DNA of 64,000 nucleotides from JAXGPP01 sp040766885 (lineage in GTDB: Bacteria; Planctomycetota; Planctomycetia; Pirellulales; Thermoguttaceae), in the NCBI GenBank assembly GCA_040766885.1, contig JAXGPP010000007.1, positions 62,001-126,000 on the forward strand, given 5' to 3'. The translations under genes and the position numbers were made by a program. The notes under the pieces are model-generated. The model was not told the origin of the DNA, ran no database searches, and worked only from the letters and a program-made list of their open reading frames with translations. The first letter of the stretch is position 1, and the number at the start of each line of letters is the position of its first letter. Below are positions 9,156 to 19,800 of the stretch, piece by piece.

Positions 9156-12100
9156 CTACTTGACACGGCGCGTGTTGTACTCGCTCCGGTACTCCCGCGT
9201 AAGCTCGTTGTCGGGGTAACTCTCGCCCGGCGGATAGGGATAACTGCTCATACCGTGGAATGGCAAGGGCTCAATGGTGTCGGAATGGGCGGTGTAGAGG
9301 TCCATGTCCTTGCAGTAGCTGTCGGTCTTGAGCAGGAACGAGCGCCGGCATCCGTCGCGCACCGGGCCAAGGGCGTCGGCATCGAATCGCAGCGTCACTT
9401 CCTCGCCGCGGCCCATGATCACGTAACAGTCGTCGGCCTCCTCGACGAGGCGCGTCACCTCGCCAAACCGCGTGTAGTCGCCGGCCATGAGCTGCCAGGC
9501 CACCGCCCGGTCGAGATTGCTGTAGTCGAGCAGGTTCGGCTGCCGGCCGTCGGGTGAGTACTCGCGGGGATAACCCAGGTAATGCAGGTCGGCCGATGAA
9601 GGAGCCAGTTCGGAGAGCGTCAGCCGCTCGCCGGACTCATGCCGGGCGAGACAGATGCAATCCCAGTAGAGGTCCATATTGCTCGTAATGCGGATGCGAC
9701 GGTCATCCGGCAGCAGCTTGCCCGTGACATCGAGCGTCATTACGTGCCGCAGTCCGGCCGGGTAGCCGACTTCGTGGAACAACTCGACCCAGCGGTCCTC
9801 CCGGAAGACCTCAACGCTGGGGGCCTTGAGCCGCAAGCCGGCCTGTGAGGCGGCGAAGTTAGTTGACGAATAACTGTACTCGACCCAGCCGTGCAGGAGC
9901 AGGACGAGGCGGTCGTCGGGCGCGAACCGGGCCAGCCGATCACCGAAGTCGAGTTCGACGAAGTGATCCTTCGCATAGCCGACGAAACGGTTGTCAAGTT
10001 CAACGGCTCCGGCATATTGCCGGTCGATCTCGCGGATCGCCTCGGTAACATCGGTTCCCTGGTGATCGACCGCCTTGATCGGGTCGATCGACTGGCGTAA
10101 GCAGAACAACTCGAATTCGGGCGGAGCGGCGCCGACGGCGGCCATTTCCTGGGGGTAAATCTCGGTTCCTTGCGGATGATCAACGGCGATCAGCCGGGCT
10201 TCGTCGAGGTAGACCACCTCTTCCAAGGGTTCGACCACCTGGAGCACGTACTGGCCGTCGCGCGGCTCAAGATTGGGAATGGGGACGTATTCGGTTGGAT
10301 CGGGCTGGGCATAGACGCCTGGAGCGACCATGTACCCCAAACCCCCGACGCCGCCGAAGTCGCTGACGAATTCGAAACGGCTGCCGTTCCAGACGAACAA
10401 GTGCGGGCAGGACGATATTCGGCGCTGCAGTTCCTCGATCTTCGTTACCTGGTCGGCCGGCACTTCCATTTCGGCCTGCAGGACGCCGTCGGGCCAGAGG
10501 ATCCGCAGCCAATCGACCTGCTTCTGGTCGCCCAGCCCGGCGTGGACCTGCAACGGTGGTACCGCCACCGCGCCCGAGGCGCCGCCGACGAGGTACTGCT
10601 GAAAAATGCGGCCGCTCTTGACTTCCACGCGGCTGCCGATCGCCGAGTTGTTCGAGCGAGACTTCTTGTCCTGCGGCCGGGTGCCGGCAAGCCGCAGGCC
10701 GAGCCAATGGCCACCCGGCGTGGCGTTCTTCAGGAGTACCGGTTTCTGGCCGATCGCCGCCATGAGGATGTCGCAGCGGCCGTCGCCGGTGAAATCAGCA
10801 ACCACGCAACTGGCGTTGCCGTCTGTAGTGATGGCGTCGAGGAGATTTCCGTGATCGAGTTGGGAGGCATTGACGAATCCCCGCTCCGGGCTGAGATTCA
10901 CCAGCACTGCGGGTCCGCGACTTCCGCCAGGGCGCGTTGCGTCGGCAATCACGATGTCCAGATCGCCGTCGTTGTCCAGGTCGGCGAACTGCCCACCCGT
11001 GCCGCCTAGCATGCCGAATTGACGGATGAATTCCTCGTCCTTCTTGAAGTTGAACCGACCATCGTTCAGGTACAGCGACAGGCCGTCGCGCGCGAAGACG
11101 AGCAAGTCACGGTCGCCGTCCTTGTCGGGATCGCCCGTGACCGCGCTGAAAGCGCTGTGCACTTCCAACCCGATCTCTTCCGGCTTCGCCAGGCGGTATT
11201 GCCACACGCGGTCGTTGATCCAGACGATCGGGGGCGACTTGTCTGCCGGAAGGATGATCAGGTCGAGGTCGCGATCGTTGTCGAAATCGTCATAGACTAC
11301 CGTGGCGGGAACCAGCATTTCCGCGAGGCCGAGTTTCTCGGCAACGTCGGTGTAGGAGCCATCGCGATTGTTGCTGTAGATCACCATCGGGGCCGGACCC
11401 GCCTTGTCATCGGCGGGAACCGAGCCATGGGCCACGTGGCACGCCATCAGGTCGAGATCGCCGTCGCTGTCGATATCGACGAGGCGGGCCGAGGTAGCCA
11501 GGAGCCCCTCGGCCAGCGCGGGAGAAACTTCGGCGGGGGTGAAGTTGCCGTGTCCGTCGTTAATGTAGAGCGCGTCGGCCCCTAGCCGCCCCAGCCAAAG
11601 GTCGAGATCGCCGTCGTTGTCGAGATCGCCAAACGTGGGAGCGATTCCGCCTTGTACCACGTCTGCCCCGGCGGAGAAGTGCCCGGCGCCATCGTTGATC
11701 CAGATGGCGGTGCGGCCCTGGTCGTCCAACGCCGTCAGGCAGAGATCGAAGTCGCCGTCGCCGTCCACATCGTCGGCCGCCAGACCGGGAATCGAAATGG
11801 TCGATGGCCCACCGCCGCCGGCAGGCTCGGATTGTCCCGTCCAGGGGTGCGTCGCCGCGTCGAGGATCACGGTTTCGGGTGAGAAGACGATCGGCCGGGC
11901 CTCAATCCGTGCCGCCGGCAGCGGCAGGTTGTCGGCGCCGAGGGCGAGGTAATACTTGCCGGCCGCTCCGTAGGTCTGGTCGACCGCAAACACGGCCGGC
12001 GAAAGCTCGGCACTATTGAGCGCTTTGAAGCGGTCGATCAATGGTATGGCCTTTTCCCGTTGCCTCAGCCGCTGGTACTGCATGGCCAGGCGATACACAG

Positions 12101-12740
12101 CCGAACTGAAACCGGGATTGCGTTCAACGACCCTTTCCAGCACCTGAGCGCCTTCCTCATGCCGGCCCACGTCGATCAGCGACTCGGCGTATTTGTACGC
12201 GCCAAAGAGGTCGTTGGGATCGGCCTGGTAGACGGCCTCGAAGTGCTCCAGAGCCCGGTCCGAGTTCCCCTGGTGCTTGTGCAGCATACCGAGTGCGAAG
12301 TGCGCGTGGGCGTTCTCGGGGTGCTCCTTAACGAGCGCTTCGAAGATCTGCTGGGCGGAGTTCAAATAGGTCTCTGCTCCCTGGACACCTTGCAGGTTCA
12401 AATAGGATAGACCGAGGTTAAACTGGGCCGCCTCCCAGTCGGGAGCCAGTTTGAGGACGTTCTCGAACCCTTTGGCAGCTTGAAGATACTGGTACTGCTC
12501 GAGTGAGGCCGCGGCACGGTTAAACTCGGCCAAGGCTTTGAGCGCCTCGGGAGACATGGCCGGTGCGGGTACCGCGGCGGCGCTCGGCTCAGTGGCCGAC
12601 TCGCCGGCGGCGGTTGGGGCGCTGGACTCCGATTGCCCGGGCTCAGTCTGCCCGGGCCGGCATCCGAACCCAACTATCATCACAGCCAGCGGAGCCAGAA
12701 AACTCGTCAGGAGCAGGAATCCAGTGCGGACGGACCTCAT
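9156..12740 (-). CDS. Large TPR / FG-GAP / UnbV-type lipoprotein
   Basis: An 1194-aa protein with a signal peptide and lipobox-like VGFGC near residue 27. Residues about 65-240 are tetratricopeptide repeats. From about 300 to 690 there are repeated FG-GAP/VCBS motifs of the form D-x-D-x-D-G-D-x-D-L, expected to bind calcium and fold as a beta-propeller. An ASPIC/UnbV-like segment follows (GGHWLGLRLAG, then a run ending near IEEL). The last 400 residues begin CPHLFVWNGSRFEFVSDFGG and form a domain I do not recognise. The start has a GAGGAAG ribosome site. It probably acts outside the cytoplasm in binding or assembly. The fusion of TPR and propeller resembles the two separate genes at 54.5-57.5 kb. 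Confidence 0.85.
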   Translation of the reverse strand: MRSVRTGFLLLTSFLAPLAVMIVGFGCRPGQTEPGQSESSAPTAAGESATEPSAAAVPAPAMSPEALKALAEFNRAAASLEQYQYLQAAKGFENVLKLAPDWEAAQFNLGLSYLNLQGVQGAETYLNSAQQIFEALVKEHPENAHAHFALGMLHKHQGNSDRALEHFEAVYQADPNDLFGAYKYAESLIDVGRHEEGAQVLERVVERNPGFSSAVYRLAMQYQRLRQREKAIPLIDRFKALNSAELSPAVFAVDQTYGAAGKYYLALGADNLPLPAARIEARPIVFSPETVILDAATHPWTGQSEPAGGGGPSTISIPGLAADDVDGDGDFDLCLTALDDQGRTAIWINDGAGHFSAGADVVQGGIAPTFGDLDNDGDLDLWLGRLGADALYINDGHGNFTPAEVSPALAEGLLATSARLVDIDSDGDLDLMACHVAHGSVPADDKAGPAPMVIYSNNRDGSYTDVAEKLGLAEMLVPATVVYDDFDNDRDLDLIILPADKSPPIVWINDRVWQYRLAKPEEIGLEVHSAFSAVTGDPDKDGDRDLLVFARDGLSLYLNDGRFNFKKDEEFIRQFGMLGGTGGQFADLDNDGDLDIVIADATRPGGSRGPAVLVNLSPERGFVNASQLDHGNLLDAITTDGNASCVVADFTGDGRCDILMAAIGQKPVLLKNATPGGHWLGLRLAGTRPQDKKSRSNNSAIGSRVEVKSGRIFQQYLVGGASGAVAVPPLQVHAGLGDQKQVDWLRILWPDGVLQAEMEVPADQVTKIEELQRRISSCPHLFVWNGSRFEFVSDFGGVGGLGYMVAPGVYAQPDPTEYVPIPNLEPRDGQYVLQVVEPLEEVVYLDEARLIAVDHPQGTEIYPQEMAAVGAAPPEFELFCLRQSIDPIKAVDHQGTDVTEAIREIDRQYAGAVELDNRFVGYAKDHFVELDFGDRLARFAPDDRLVLLLHGWVEYSYSSTNFAASQAGLRLKAPSVEVFREDRWVELFHEVGYPAGLRHVMTLDVTGKLLPDDRRIRITSNMDLYWDCICLARHESGERLTLSELAPSSADLHYLGYPREYSPDGRQPNLLDYSNLDRAVAWQLMAGDYTRFGEVTRLVEEADDCYVIMGRGEEVTLRFDADALGPVRDGCRRSFLLKTDSYCKDMDLYTAHSDTIEPLPFHGMSSYPYPPGESYPDNELTREYRSEYNTRRVK

Positions 12741-13021
12741 ATCGGGCTTCCTCGGGCGGCGATGCTGTTGGAGTGGGCCGTGACGACCAATGCCGTTCGA
12801 GTGTTGGCACGGTCAATGCCGGTTCTTGGACAATGAGAACTGCAACGGAGACTCGATCCACTAACAATACAGACTTCACGATCAATCCATGACCTATTTT
12901 GCCGATCGGGGCGGCAAGTGCAAGCGAAGCGAAAGACGGGGGCCACCGCCGCGTTGACCGGCGAGCGGGGAATTGCTAGGCTCGACGTCTTTCCGGGAGA
13001 GCTGTCTGGGGAGGAAGTTCC

Positions 13022-14032
13022 GTGAAAGCCGTCGTTTGGTTAGTGGGTCAGACTCTTGTTGCTGGGATCCTGACCGGGTGTGCCTCGGAGGCTCCTACTC
13101 CGGACGCGGAGGCACCGAATCGACCAGCCGACAGCATGAGTGGCGCTGCGGCGGCTCCATCGGCCCCAGCGGCGGAGACAGCCGCGGCGCCCGCGGTTCA
13201 GATGTCCGAGGAGGAACTTCAAGCCGCGCTCGCCGAGAAGAATCCGGCCATGGAAGAGAAGCCCGTGGTGCAGTCGGCCGCTGGGCAGATCTCGACCATA
13301 GAAATGCACGATCCCGGGGTGATCGACATCAGCCCGCTCGCTGGCCTGCCGCTGCAGGGGCTGGATCTGAGCAAGACGAGTGTGGCTGATCTCAGCCCCC
13401 TCAAGGGGATGCCGTTGCAGGGGCTCGACCTGAGCCATACGAAGATCACCGAATTGGCGGCGCTGGAAGGAATGCCGCTGCTCATGTTGTATCTCGAGAA
13501 CACGGCGGTCGGCGACATCGGCCCTCTCAAGGGAATGCCGCTCGAGCAGCTCTATCTGGGCCGGACAAAGGTCGAGGATCTATCTCCCTTGGAGGGCATG
13601 CCGCTGGTGGAAGTGAATCTCATGGGGGCCCAGGTACGAGACCTGCGTCCGCTCGGCACTCTGCGGCAACTTCAGATGTTGTGGCTCAACGATACGCCGG
13701 TGAGCGATATCAGCCCGCTGGCGACGGTGCCGCTGGTGAGCCTGACCTTGGCGGGAACGAACGTTGCGGATCTCAGCCCGCTCAAGGGGCACCCCATGCA
13801 GCGATTGCACATTGCCCGAACGCAAGTGACCGACCTGTCCCCGCTGGCCTGGCTCAGGCTGACCCGGTTGGTGTTTACTCCCAGTAAGATCACGCAGGGG
13901 ATCGAAGTGGCCCGCAACATGCAAAGCCTGCAGGAGATTGGCACATCGTTCGGCGAAGAGCCGGATCGGCCGGATGATCTCATGCCGCCCGCCACATTCT
14001 GGCAGCGTTACGACTCGGGATCATACAAGTAG
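13022..14032 (+). CDS. Leucine-rich-repeat lipoprotein
   Basis: The gene starts with GTG behind a strong GGAGGAAG ribosome site and encodes 336 aa. A signal peptide ends in a lipobox ILTGC near residue 20. An Ala/Pro/Glu-rich linker follows, then about nine repeats of 22-23 residues of the type DISPLxGLPLQGLDLSxTxV, similar to internalin-type bacterial leucine-rich repeats. Such proteins usually mediate protein binding at the cell surface. It stands alone: the gene to the left is divergent and the gene to the right is convergent. Confidence 0.85.
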   Translation: MKAVVWLVGQTLVAGILTGCASEAPTPDAEAPNRPADSMSGAAAAPSAPAAETAAAPAVQMSEEELQAALAEKNPAMEEKPVVQSAAGQISTIEMHDPGVIDISPLAGLPLQGLDLSKTSVADLSPLKGMPLQGLDLSHTKITELAALEGMPLLMLYLENTAVGDIGPLKGMPLEQLYLGRTKVEDLSPLEGMPLVEVNLMGAQVRDLRPLGTLRQLQMLWLNDTPVSDISPLATVPLVSLTLAGTNVADLSPLKGHPMQRLHIARTQVTDLSPLAWLRLTRLVFTPSKITQGIEVARNMQSLQEIGTSFGEEPDRPDDLMPPATFWQRYDSGSYK

Positions 14033-14084
14033 ACACCAGTCGAATGGCGGGGCAGGTGTGCGGCATTCCACTGTGTCAGGGGCC

Positions 14085-14606
14085 TCAGGGGCCAAGCGTC
14101 GACTGGGCCTCGGGACGCGTCTGTTCCATGGCATGGGGCGGGGCGTCGAGGCCGGTCAGGGCATAATGAGCCACGATCGCCAGCAAGGCGACGACAACTC
14201 CGCCGAGGAAGAAGTAGATGCTCGCCGTGAGGGCCAGCGCACTGCGTTCCTTCTCCATTTCACCGCGTTTTCGGGGCCCCTCTTCCGGCCCTTCAGTGGC
14301 CAATTCGGCGGTTGACGGTTCGTGCTCGCCCGGCCCTGAGCGTGGCAGCCCGCCCGGCCGGCGCGGCAAGGCCCAGCCGATCACTGCCGCCAGGGCAATC
14401 GCGATGCACAGGTAAGCCAGCCAATACGTGCCGAAAATGACGGGGCCGAACGGCAGCCAGACGCCAATTGCCCAGGTGCCGAAGAAGAGGGTCAGAAAGA
14501 AGATTGCCACGCTGGTCCAGGGTCCGCCGCGGTGAAATCCAATCGCGAACAACGACGTCACCACCAGCGTGATCACCAGCACAAAAAGAAAATCGACGAA
14601 TACCAT
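14085..14606 (-). CDS. Small four-helix membrane protein of unknown function
   Basis: The chosen ATG gives 173 aa starting MVFVDFLFVLVI; the longer frame upstream reads as low-complexity non-protein sequence and overlaps the sigma factor gene. Four hydrophobic segments are visible: residues 2-19, about 26-45, about 50-73, and a last one near 130-155. A charged, Pro/Glu-rich loop lies between helices three and four. I do not recognise the family. The gene is convergent with the LRR lipoprotein and divergent from the sigma factor. Confidence 0.6.
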   Translation of the reverse strand: MVFVDFLFVLVITLVVTSLFAIGFHRGGPWTSVAIFFLTLFFGTWAIGVWLPFGPVIFGTYWLAYLCIAIALAAVIGWALPRRPGGLPRSGPGEHEPSTAELATEGPEEGPRKRGEMEKERSALALTASIYFFLGGVVVALLAIVAHYALTGLDAPPHAMEQTRPEAQSTLGP

Positions 14607-14774
14607 CAGTTCACCAGTCCGCCGAGCATGTCGTTTTGCCCGCTGCGGCAGTATAGGACCAACGCGGCTGGTGGGGGATCGGTGAACAACCGCCGTGCGA
14701 CCTGGGTGATTTCCTGGCCCGCGAGCCCACACGGCGCGAGTCCGGGCTTTGGTTCTCCCGGTCAAAGGGCTACA

Positions 14775-15434
14775 ATGAGGCTTTTTGCTACCCCTCGACC
14801 GCTTCCGCCGATGACTGCCACCCCCGACGACGATCGCGATGTCGTGCGACGCGCCCAGGCTGGCGATTTTAGCGCGTTCGAAACTCTGGTAGCACGGCAC
14901 GAACGACGGCTGTTTACGACCGCGTTAAGGATCGTCCGCCAGACGCACGACGCCGAAGAGGTGGTGCAGCAGACTTTCGTCAGCGCCATCGAGCATATCG
15001 GCGGCTTCCGTGAAGAGGCTTCGTTTGCCACGTGGATCGGTCGAATCGCCACGAATCATGCCCTGGCGCTGCTGCGGAAACGTTCGCGGCGCACGGTACC
15101 GTTGGCCGAAGACCAGTCGCGCGACGAGTATTCCGACCTGCCCCACCCGGAGTTCATTGCGGAATGGGCGGAGACGCCCGACGAGATTGCGGCCCGCCGT
15201 GAGACGCGGCAGTTGTTGGACAAGGCACTTGATGAGTTGGACGACAAGTATCGGCTTGTCTTCGTCCTCCGCGACGTTGAGGGCCTGTCGACGGAAGAGA
15301 CGGCCGCGGCGCTGGCGATCAGCGTGAGCAACGTGAAGGTGCGGCTGATGCGGGCGCGCCTGATGCTCCGCGAGCGGCTCACCCGGCTTTTTGGCGACGA
15401 GGCGACACGAGTCGAACCTCACGCCCACGAGTAA
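14775..15434 (+). CDS. ECF-type RNA polymerase sigma factor
   Basis: The product has sigma region 2 (FETLVARHERRLF through FATWIGRIATNHA, with the aromatic/acidic DAEEVVQQTF core) and region 4 (LSTEETAAALAISVSNVKVRL, a helix-turn-helix). It should direct polymerase to specific promoters. The ATG at 14775 has an AAGGG ribosome site. The ATG at 14811 gives a more usual N-terminus (MTATPDDD, 207 aa), and a TACAAT sequence at 14771-14776 could be the -10 of a transcript that would force this later start. No anti-sigma gene follows; the next gene is the convergent serC. Its regulator therefore lies elsewhere or is absent. Confidence 0.88.
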   Translation: MRLFATPRPLPPMTATPDDDRDVVRRAQAGDFSAFETLVARHERRLFTTALRIVRQTHDAEEVVQQTFVSAIEHIGGFREEASFATWIGRIATNHALALLRKRSRRTVPLAEDQSRDEYSDLPHPEFIAEWAETPDEIAARRETRQLLDKALDELDDKYRLVFVLRDVEGLSTEETAAALAISVSNVKVRLMRARLMLRERLTRLFGDEATRVEPHAHE

Positions 15435-15476
15435 CGCCCCGATGCGGGCGACCGGGCGGACCGGTCCGCATAGTCG

Positions 15477-15509
15477 CCCGGCCGCGCGTTTGCTGTACGC
15501 GCGGCCGGG
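15477..15509. terminator. Perfect 12-bp hairpin between convergent genes
   Basis: The arms CCCGGCCGCGCG and its exact complement enclose a nine-base loop, followed by GTTTGTTG on the plus strand. It lies between the stops of the sigma factor and serC and probably ends transcription from one or both sides. Confidence 0.6.
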
Positions 15510-15542
15510 GTTTGTTGTACTTGTCCCTCGCGAAACGCCGGC

Positions 15543-16640
15543 TTACTTGCCGTTCTGGTCGCGGAATTCGGCCATGAAGTCGCGAAGCAGAGTGACGCCC
15601 TCGACCGGCATCGCGTTGTAGATCGACGCGCGGAAGCCGCCGACGGAGCGGTGCCCCTTCAACTCAACCAGGCCGCGCTCGGCAGCGCCCTTGACGAAGG
15701 CGTCCTGCAGCTTCTCGTCGGCAAGGCGGAAAGTGACGTTCATGATCGAACGGCTGGCCGGGTCGGCGTGTGGCTGGTAGAAACCGGTCGACTGATCAAT
15801 GGCGTCGTAGAGCATCTTCGCCTTGCGCTGGTTGATCTCGCGCATCTTCTCCAACCCGCCGATATCGCGAAGCAGCCAATCGGTGACCAGCTTGACCATG
15901 TAGATGGCAAACACCGGAGGCGTATTGAACAGCGACTTGTTCTCGGCCATCAGGCGATAATCGAGCAGCGATGGCAAGCCCTTCGGAGTGCGATCCAGGA
16001 GGTCATCGCGAATAATAACCATGGTGACGCCCGCCGGGCCGGCGTTCTTTTGGGCGCAGGCGAAGAGAATGCCGTAGCGATTGATCGGCACGGGCCGGCA
16101 AAGGAAATCGGAGGAAGAATCGCAAATCAGGGGAACTGAACCCGTATCGGGCTCCTGCGGGAACTGCACGCCCTGGATGGTCTCGTTCGAGCAGATGTAG
16201 GCGTAGGCGGCGTCGGGGTTGAACGGCAGTTCGTCGGCCCTCGGGGTGCGGACGAAGTTGGCCGACTCGCCGCTCCAGATGTTGCGAACTTGGCCCTGGG
16301 TCTTGGCCTCCGACATCGCCTTCTTGCTCCAGGACCCGGTGACGACGTAGTCGGCCGTCTTGCCGGTGTCCTTGAGCAGGTTCATGGCGGTCATGGCGAA
16401 CTGCAACAGCGCGCCGCCCTGCAGGAAGAGGATCTTGTAGTTGTCGGGGATCGCCAGCAGCTTGCGCAGATTGGCGTCAGCCTCGTTGAGGATCTTCTCG
16501 AACGCCTTGGAGCGGTGGCTGATCTCGAGAATTGAGATTCCCGTACCCGGCAATTCCACGAGATCGCGCTGGGCTTCTTCAAGGGCGGGAAGGGGAAGCA
16601 CGGCCGGGCCGGGCGAGAAATTGTAGACGCGCTTCGGCAT
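15543..16640 (-). CDS. serC: Phosphoserine aminotransferase
   Basis: This PLP enzyme converts 3-phosphohydroxypyruvate and glutamate to phosphoserine in serine biosynthesis, and can also act in pyridoxal phosphate synthesis. The 365-aa product starts MPKRVYNFSPGPAVLP, the hallmark N-terminus of the family. It contains EISHRSKAF and LQGGALLQFAM, and its PLP-binding Lys198 lies in AQKNAGPAGVT. GFRASIYNAMP is near the C-terminus. The start is supported by AGGAC nine bases upstream. It is full length and stands alone. Confidence 0.95.
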   Translation of the reverse strand: MPKRVYNFSPGPAVLPLPALEEAQRDLVELPGTGISILEISHRSKAFEKILNEADANLRKLLAIPDNYKILFLQGGALLQFAMTAMNLLKDTGKTADYVVTGSWSKKAMSEAKTQGQVRNIWSGESANFVRTPRADELPFNPDAAYAYICSNETIQGVQFPQEPDTGSVPLICDSSSDFLCRPVPINRYGILFACAQKNAGPAGVTMVIIRDDLLDRTPKGLPSLLDYRLMAENKSLFNTPPVFAIYMVKLVTDWLLRDIGGLEKMREINQRKAKMLYDAIDQSTGFYQPHADPASRSIMNVTFRLADEKLQDAFVKGAAERGLVELKGHRSVGGFRASIYNAMPVEGVTLLRDFMAEFRDQNGK

Positions 16641-16807
16641 GGGTAGAGTCCTGCAGGCAGCTTGATTTGTCAGACGAATCACACAGTCTACTCAAATTGG
16701 AGCCAGTGTTCCAGGACGGGTGATTCCAGGCGATGCCGCGATGCCCGGCGGCGCCTGCGATCCAGCGAAGGGCCACCTTACCCGCCAGGCGATGGGGGCG
16801 ACTGCCT

Positions 16808-19800
16808 TCACTCGACAGCAGTGAATCGCACCCGAAACTCGATCGGCTCGCCGGCGGGGACCGCGATTCCGGCTCCGTGTGGCCACCCGGGGGGCTGTGT
16901 AAAGGCGGTCCGAGTAATCTGCGAGGAGGCTTTCCGGCCATCGGCCAACTCAAGCTCGATCCAGGCGCCTCGCACCGCGAAGGAGTCTCCGCCCGTGTTG
17001 TCGATCGAAAACTTGTTCCACTCGGCCACCGTAGCGAGGGCCGCTGCGGGGATCGGCATTTCAACGTCAGCCCACACCCCGCCGGCCTCGTTGCCGCCGC
17101 CAGCCGGAAGGGGCCCCAGGGCGACTCCGTTCAGCTTGCCGTGTGATATGTACTGGCCGCTCGACTGCAGGCCAATTGCCTGGAAATGGAGCACGCCGGC
17201 CCGCGCGCCCCGCAAATCGCCGATAGTCAGTCTCGGCTGTGGATGCGGTCCGGCGACGCGCTCCAGTTCCACCGCCTCGTCGTGGACTGTGGTCACGAGC
17301 GTCAGGCCGCGGCTTCGCAACTCGATTGGCGACCAGCACGCCCAGTCGCCCGACGAATTGTCGTCGGGTCCCACGTCGGCGATGAGCTTGAGCCGAACTT
17401 CTTTCCCCGCCCATGGCGTCAGATTGGCTTCCAGGGGAGTCCAGGCGTGGGTGATCCACGACTTCTCCGCCAGCAACGTCTCGCGGCCGGTCGAATCGAC
17501 CACCGCGATGCGGAATACGATGCCGTCGCCTGAATCACTGCCATCGGCTTTGCCAATTTCACACGCCAATACGGCGGGCGGATCGGCCGGCAGGCGGATG
17601 GCGGGCGACAGGGCGAAGGTATACCCCACGCCATGCATGTAAGGCGGATGCATGAACAGGCAACGGCGCGACTGCCCGCCACACGAGTTCTCGCGCCAAT
17701 CGGCCACGGCCCGGGTGACATCGTCGAGCGATTTCTCATCTTCTCCGCGCAGTCGCTGACCGGCGGTGAACTCGGCCGGGAACTCGCCCATCTTCAGCAC
17801 CGCTTCCTCACTCTTGAGCCACCACGTGCGGCGGTAGTGCAGGTTCCCCGCGGTGACCGTGACCTCGACGGGCTGTATCTCTTCCCGGCTGGGACGTTTC
17901 CAGGGCCACTCAAGTGCCAGCGGCGTCTCGGGTGTCAACTCGACAGTACGAGCTTCGCCGGCCAGGGTCACCGTCGCTTTGGTCGGTGCCGCCACGTGCG
18001 GTGTGAGATGGAGCCGGAGCGAACCATCGAGCATAAGCTCGGCGCCAACGAGCGGCCGGACATCGAAATCGATCCACGCATCCTCAAACGACTGCCAGAG
18101 CGGCTCGCCCGGCGTTGCTTCGGGCGGAACACGAAAGGCATGTTCCTCGCGGCCACTGACGGTCACCGTCTCGCCCGGGACGGCGGCCGCGCGGGGCGAG
18201 CGCAGCGACACCTTCGGCGGAGCGACCGGCTTGAGGATGTAGCTGAACGCCCTATCGACCGGCGTGATGTGGACCAGGCCGCGGCTGAATCGCGTCTGGG
18301 CGGGACCGATCTCGCTGCCATTTTCGTCGAGGGCGACGGCGGCTGCCGACTGTCCGTCCAAGGCGACCGCCAGCGTGGAACACTTGCCGACGGGAATCAG
18401 TTCCACACTGCCGTCGCCGCGCCGATTGGCGGCGAGTTGCCCGTCGCAGAGCGCTTTCTCGAAGCGCGTCAGCCGTCCACGGCCGTTGGCGTAGATGTAG
18501 GCGGGCGAATCAACGTAGTCGGCGCGGTGCCCGTCGACCAGTGCACTGAAGGCCAGGAGCTTTCCGTCGCTCAAGTCGCCACGAACGAACCAGCCGTTGG
18601 GCGGCAGAATCGCGTCGGCCGTCCGCCAGGTCTCGCTCGGATGGCCGTTGACGACAACCTCCAGGCCGTTGGAATACCGGGTAGCAACCTGCGAACGCTG
18701 GTACGCGTCGGTCGCCACGGCGGTCGACGTATCGAGCAACCGCCCGGACTCATCGGCGTAACGGATCTCGGCGACCGTCTGGTTGGCGTAGTGAGCATGG
18801 ATTCGCTGCACGCTGTAGTAACTTCGCACGGCGTTTTCCATGCCGCCTTCCATCACCAGAAATCCGGTGTGGCCAAAGGCGAGCGTTGCCGCCAGGAAGC
18901 GGTCGAGCCGGGCATCGCGCTCCGCGGGCGTCGCGCCGAAGCCCTCGTCCCTGCCGAAGAACATACCGAGGTTTCCCATGCCGAAATTGCAGCACAAGGG
19001 GTGCAGCTTCCGCAGGTCAAAATCGACCAGCCACGGCCGTTCATCGAGCCGCGCACCCTGGTCCTGGCCGTAATTGCCGTCGGTCAGGCCGCAGTAGTAC
19101 CAGTGGTTGTTGCCCTCGCTGTAGACCGGTCCATTCCATGTCTGTTTCTGGTGGAGCATGATCTCGCCGTAGGCGTACAGTGTGGCAGCGAATGTGCCTG
19201 CGCCCGGCACGCGGGCGTCGTAGTCGCAATACTGCCACGGCCGAACGGCCGTGTGGACATCGCAATAGGCCGTGTCGAGCTGGAACTTCTGCTGGATGAT
19301 CGGCGCCAGCTTCGATTCGTATTCGACTGCCCTTGCCGGCTTGGGGTTGTAGCAGCGGGGCCACGCCGTCTGCCACTCGCCGTTGGACAGGCGCGTAACC
19401 ATATCTTCGTGCCAGTGCTCGTTGACCGGCGCAAAGTCGGTGTAGTTGTTGTAGATGCCGTAGCGGAAGCCGAGGGCGCGGATCTTGCGCGCATACTCGG
19501 CCTGCCCCTCGTCTCCGCCTTTGCCGGGCGCGGCCCGGGTGCGGAATGTGAAGCTCTCGCCGCTGTCGCGCCAGCCCACCTCGTGATCGGTAATCGCGAT
19601 CTGGCTCATGCCGTGACGGGCCACTTTCTTCCACAACGCGTAGTCGTTCTCGCGGTTCGACGCCCCATGCGCCCGCCACACCCGGCTGCCCGTGACGTGC
19701 ATCCAGGGCGATTTCGGATTGGGAATGTTGGGCAGGATCTCCTCGAAACGCGGCGAGACGGTGAGAAATAGGCGCTCGAAGCAGGCGTTGCGGCGGCCAT

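Noticed and set aside
17633..19771. A 712-codon open frame antisense to the large secreted protein
   Set aside because: The minus-strand gene has a signal peptide and a strong ribosome site; the antisense frame is Arg/Gly-rich with no recognisable domain.
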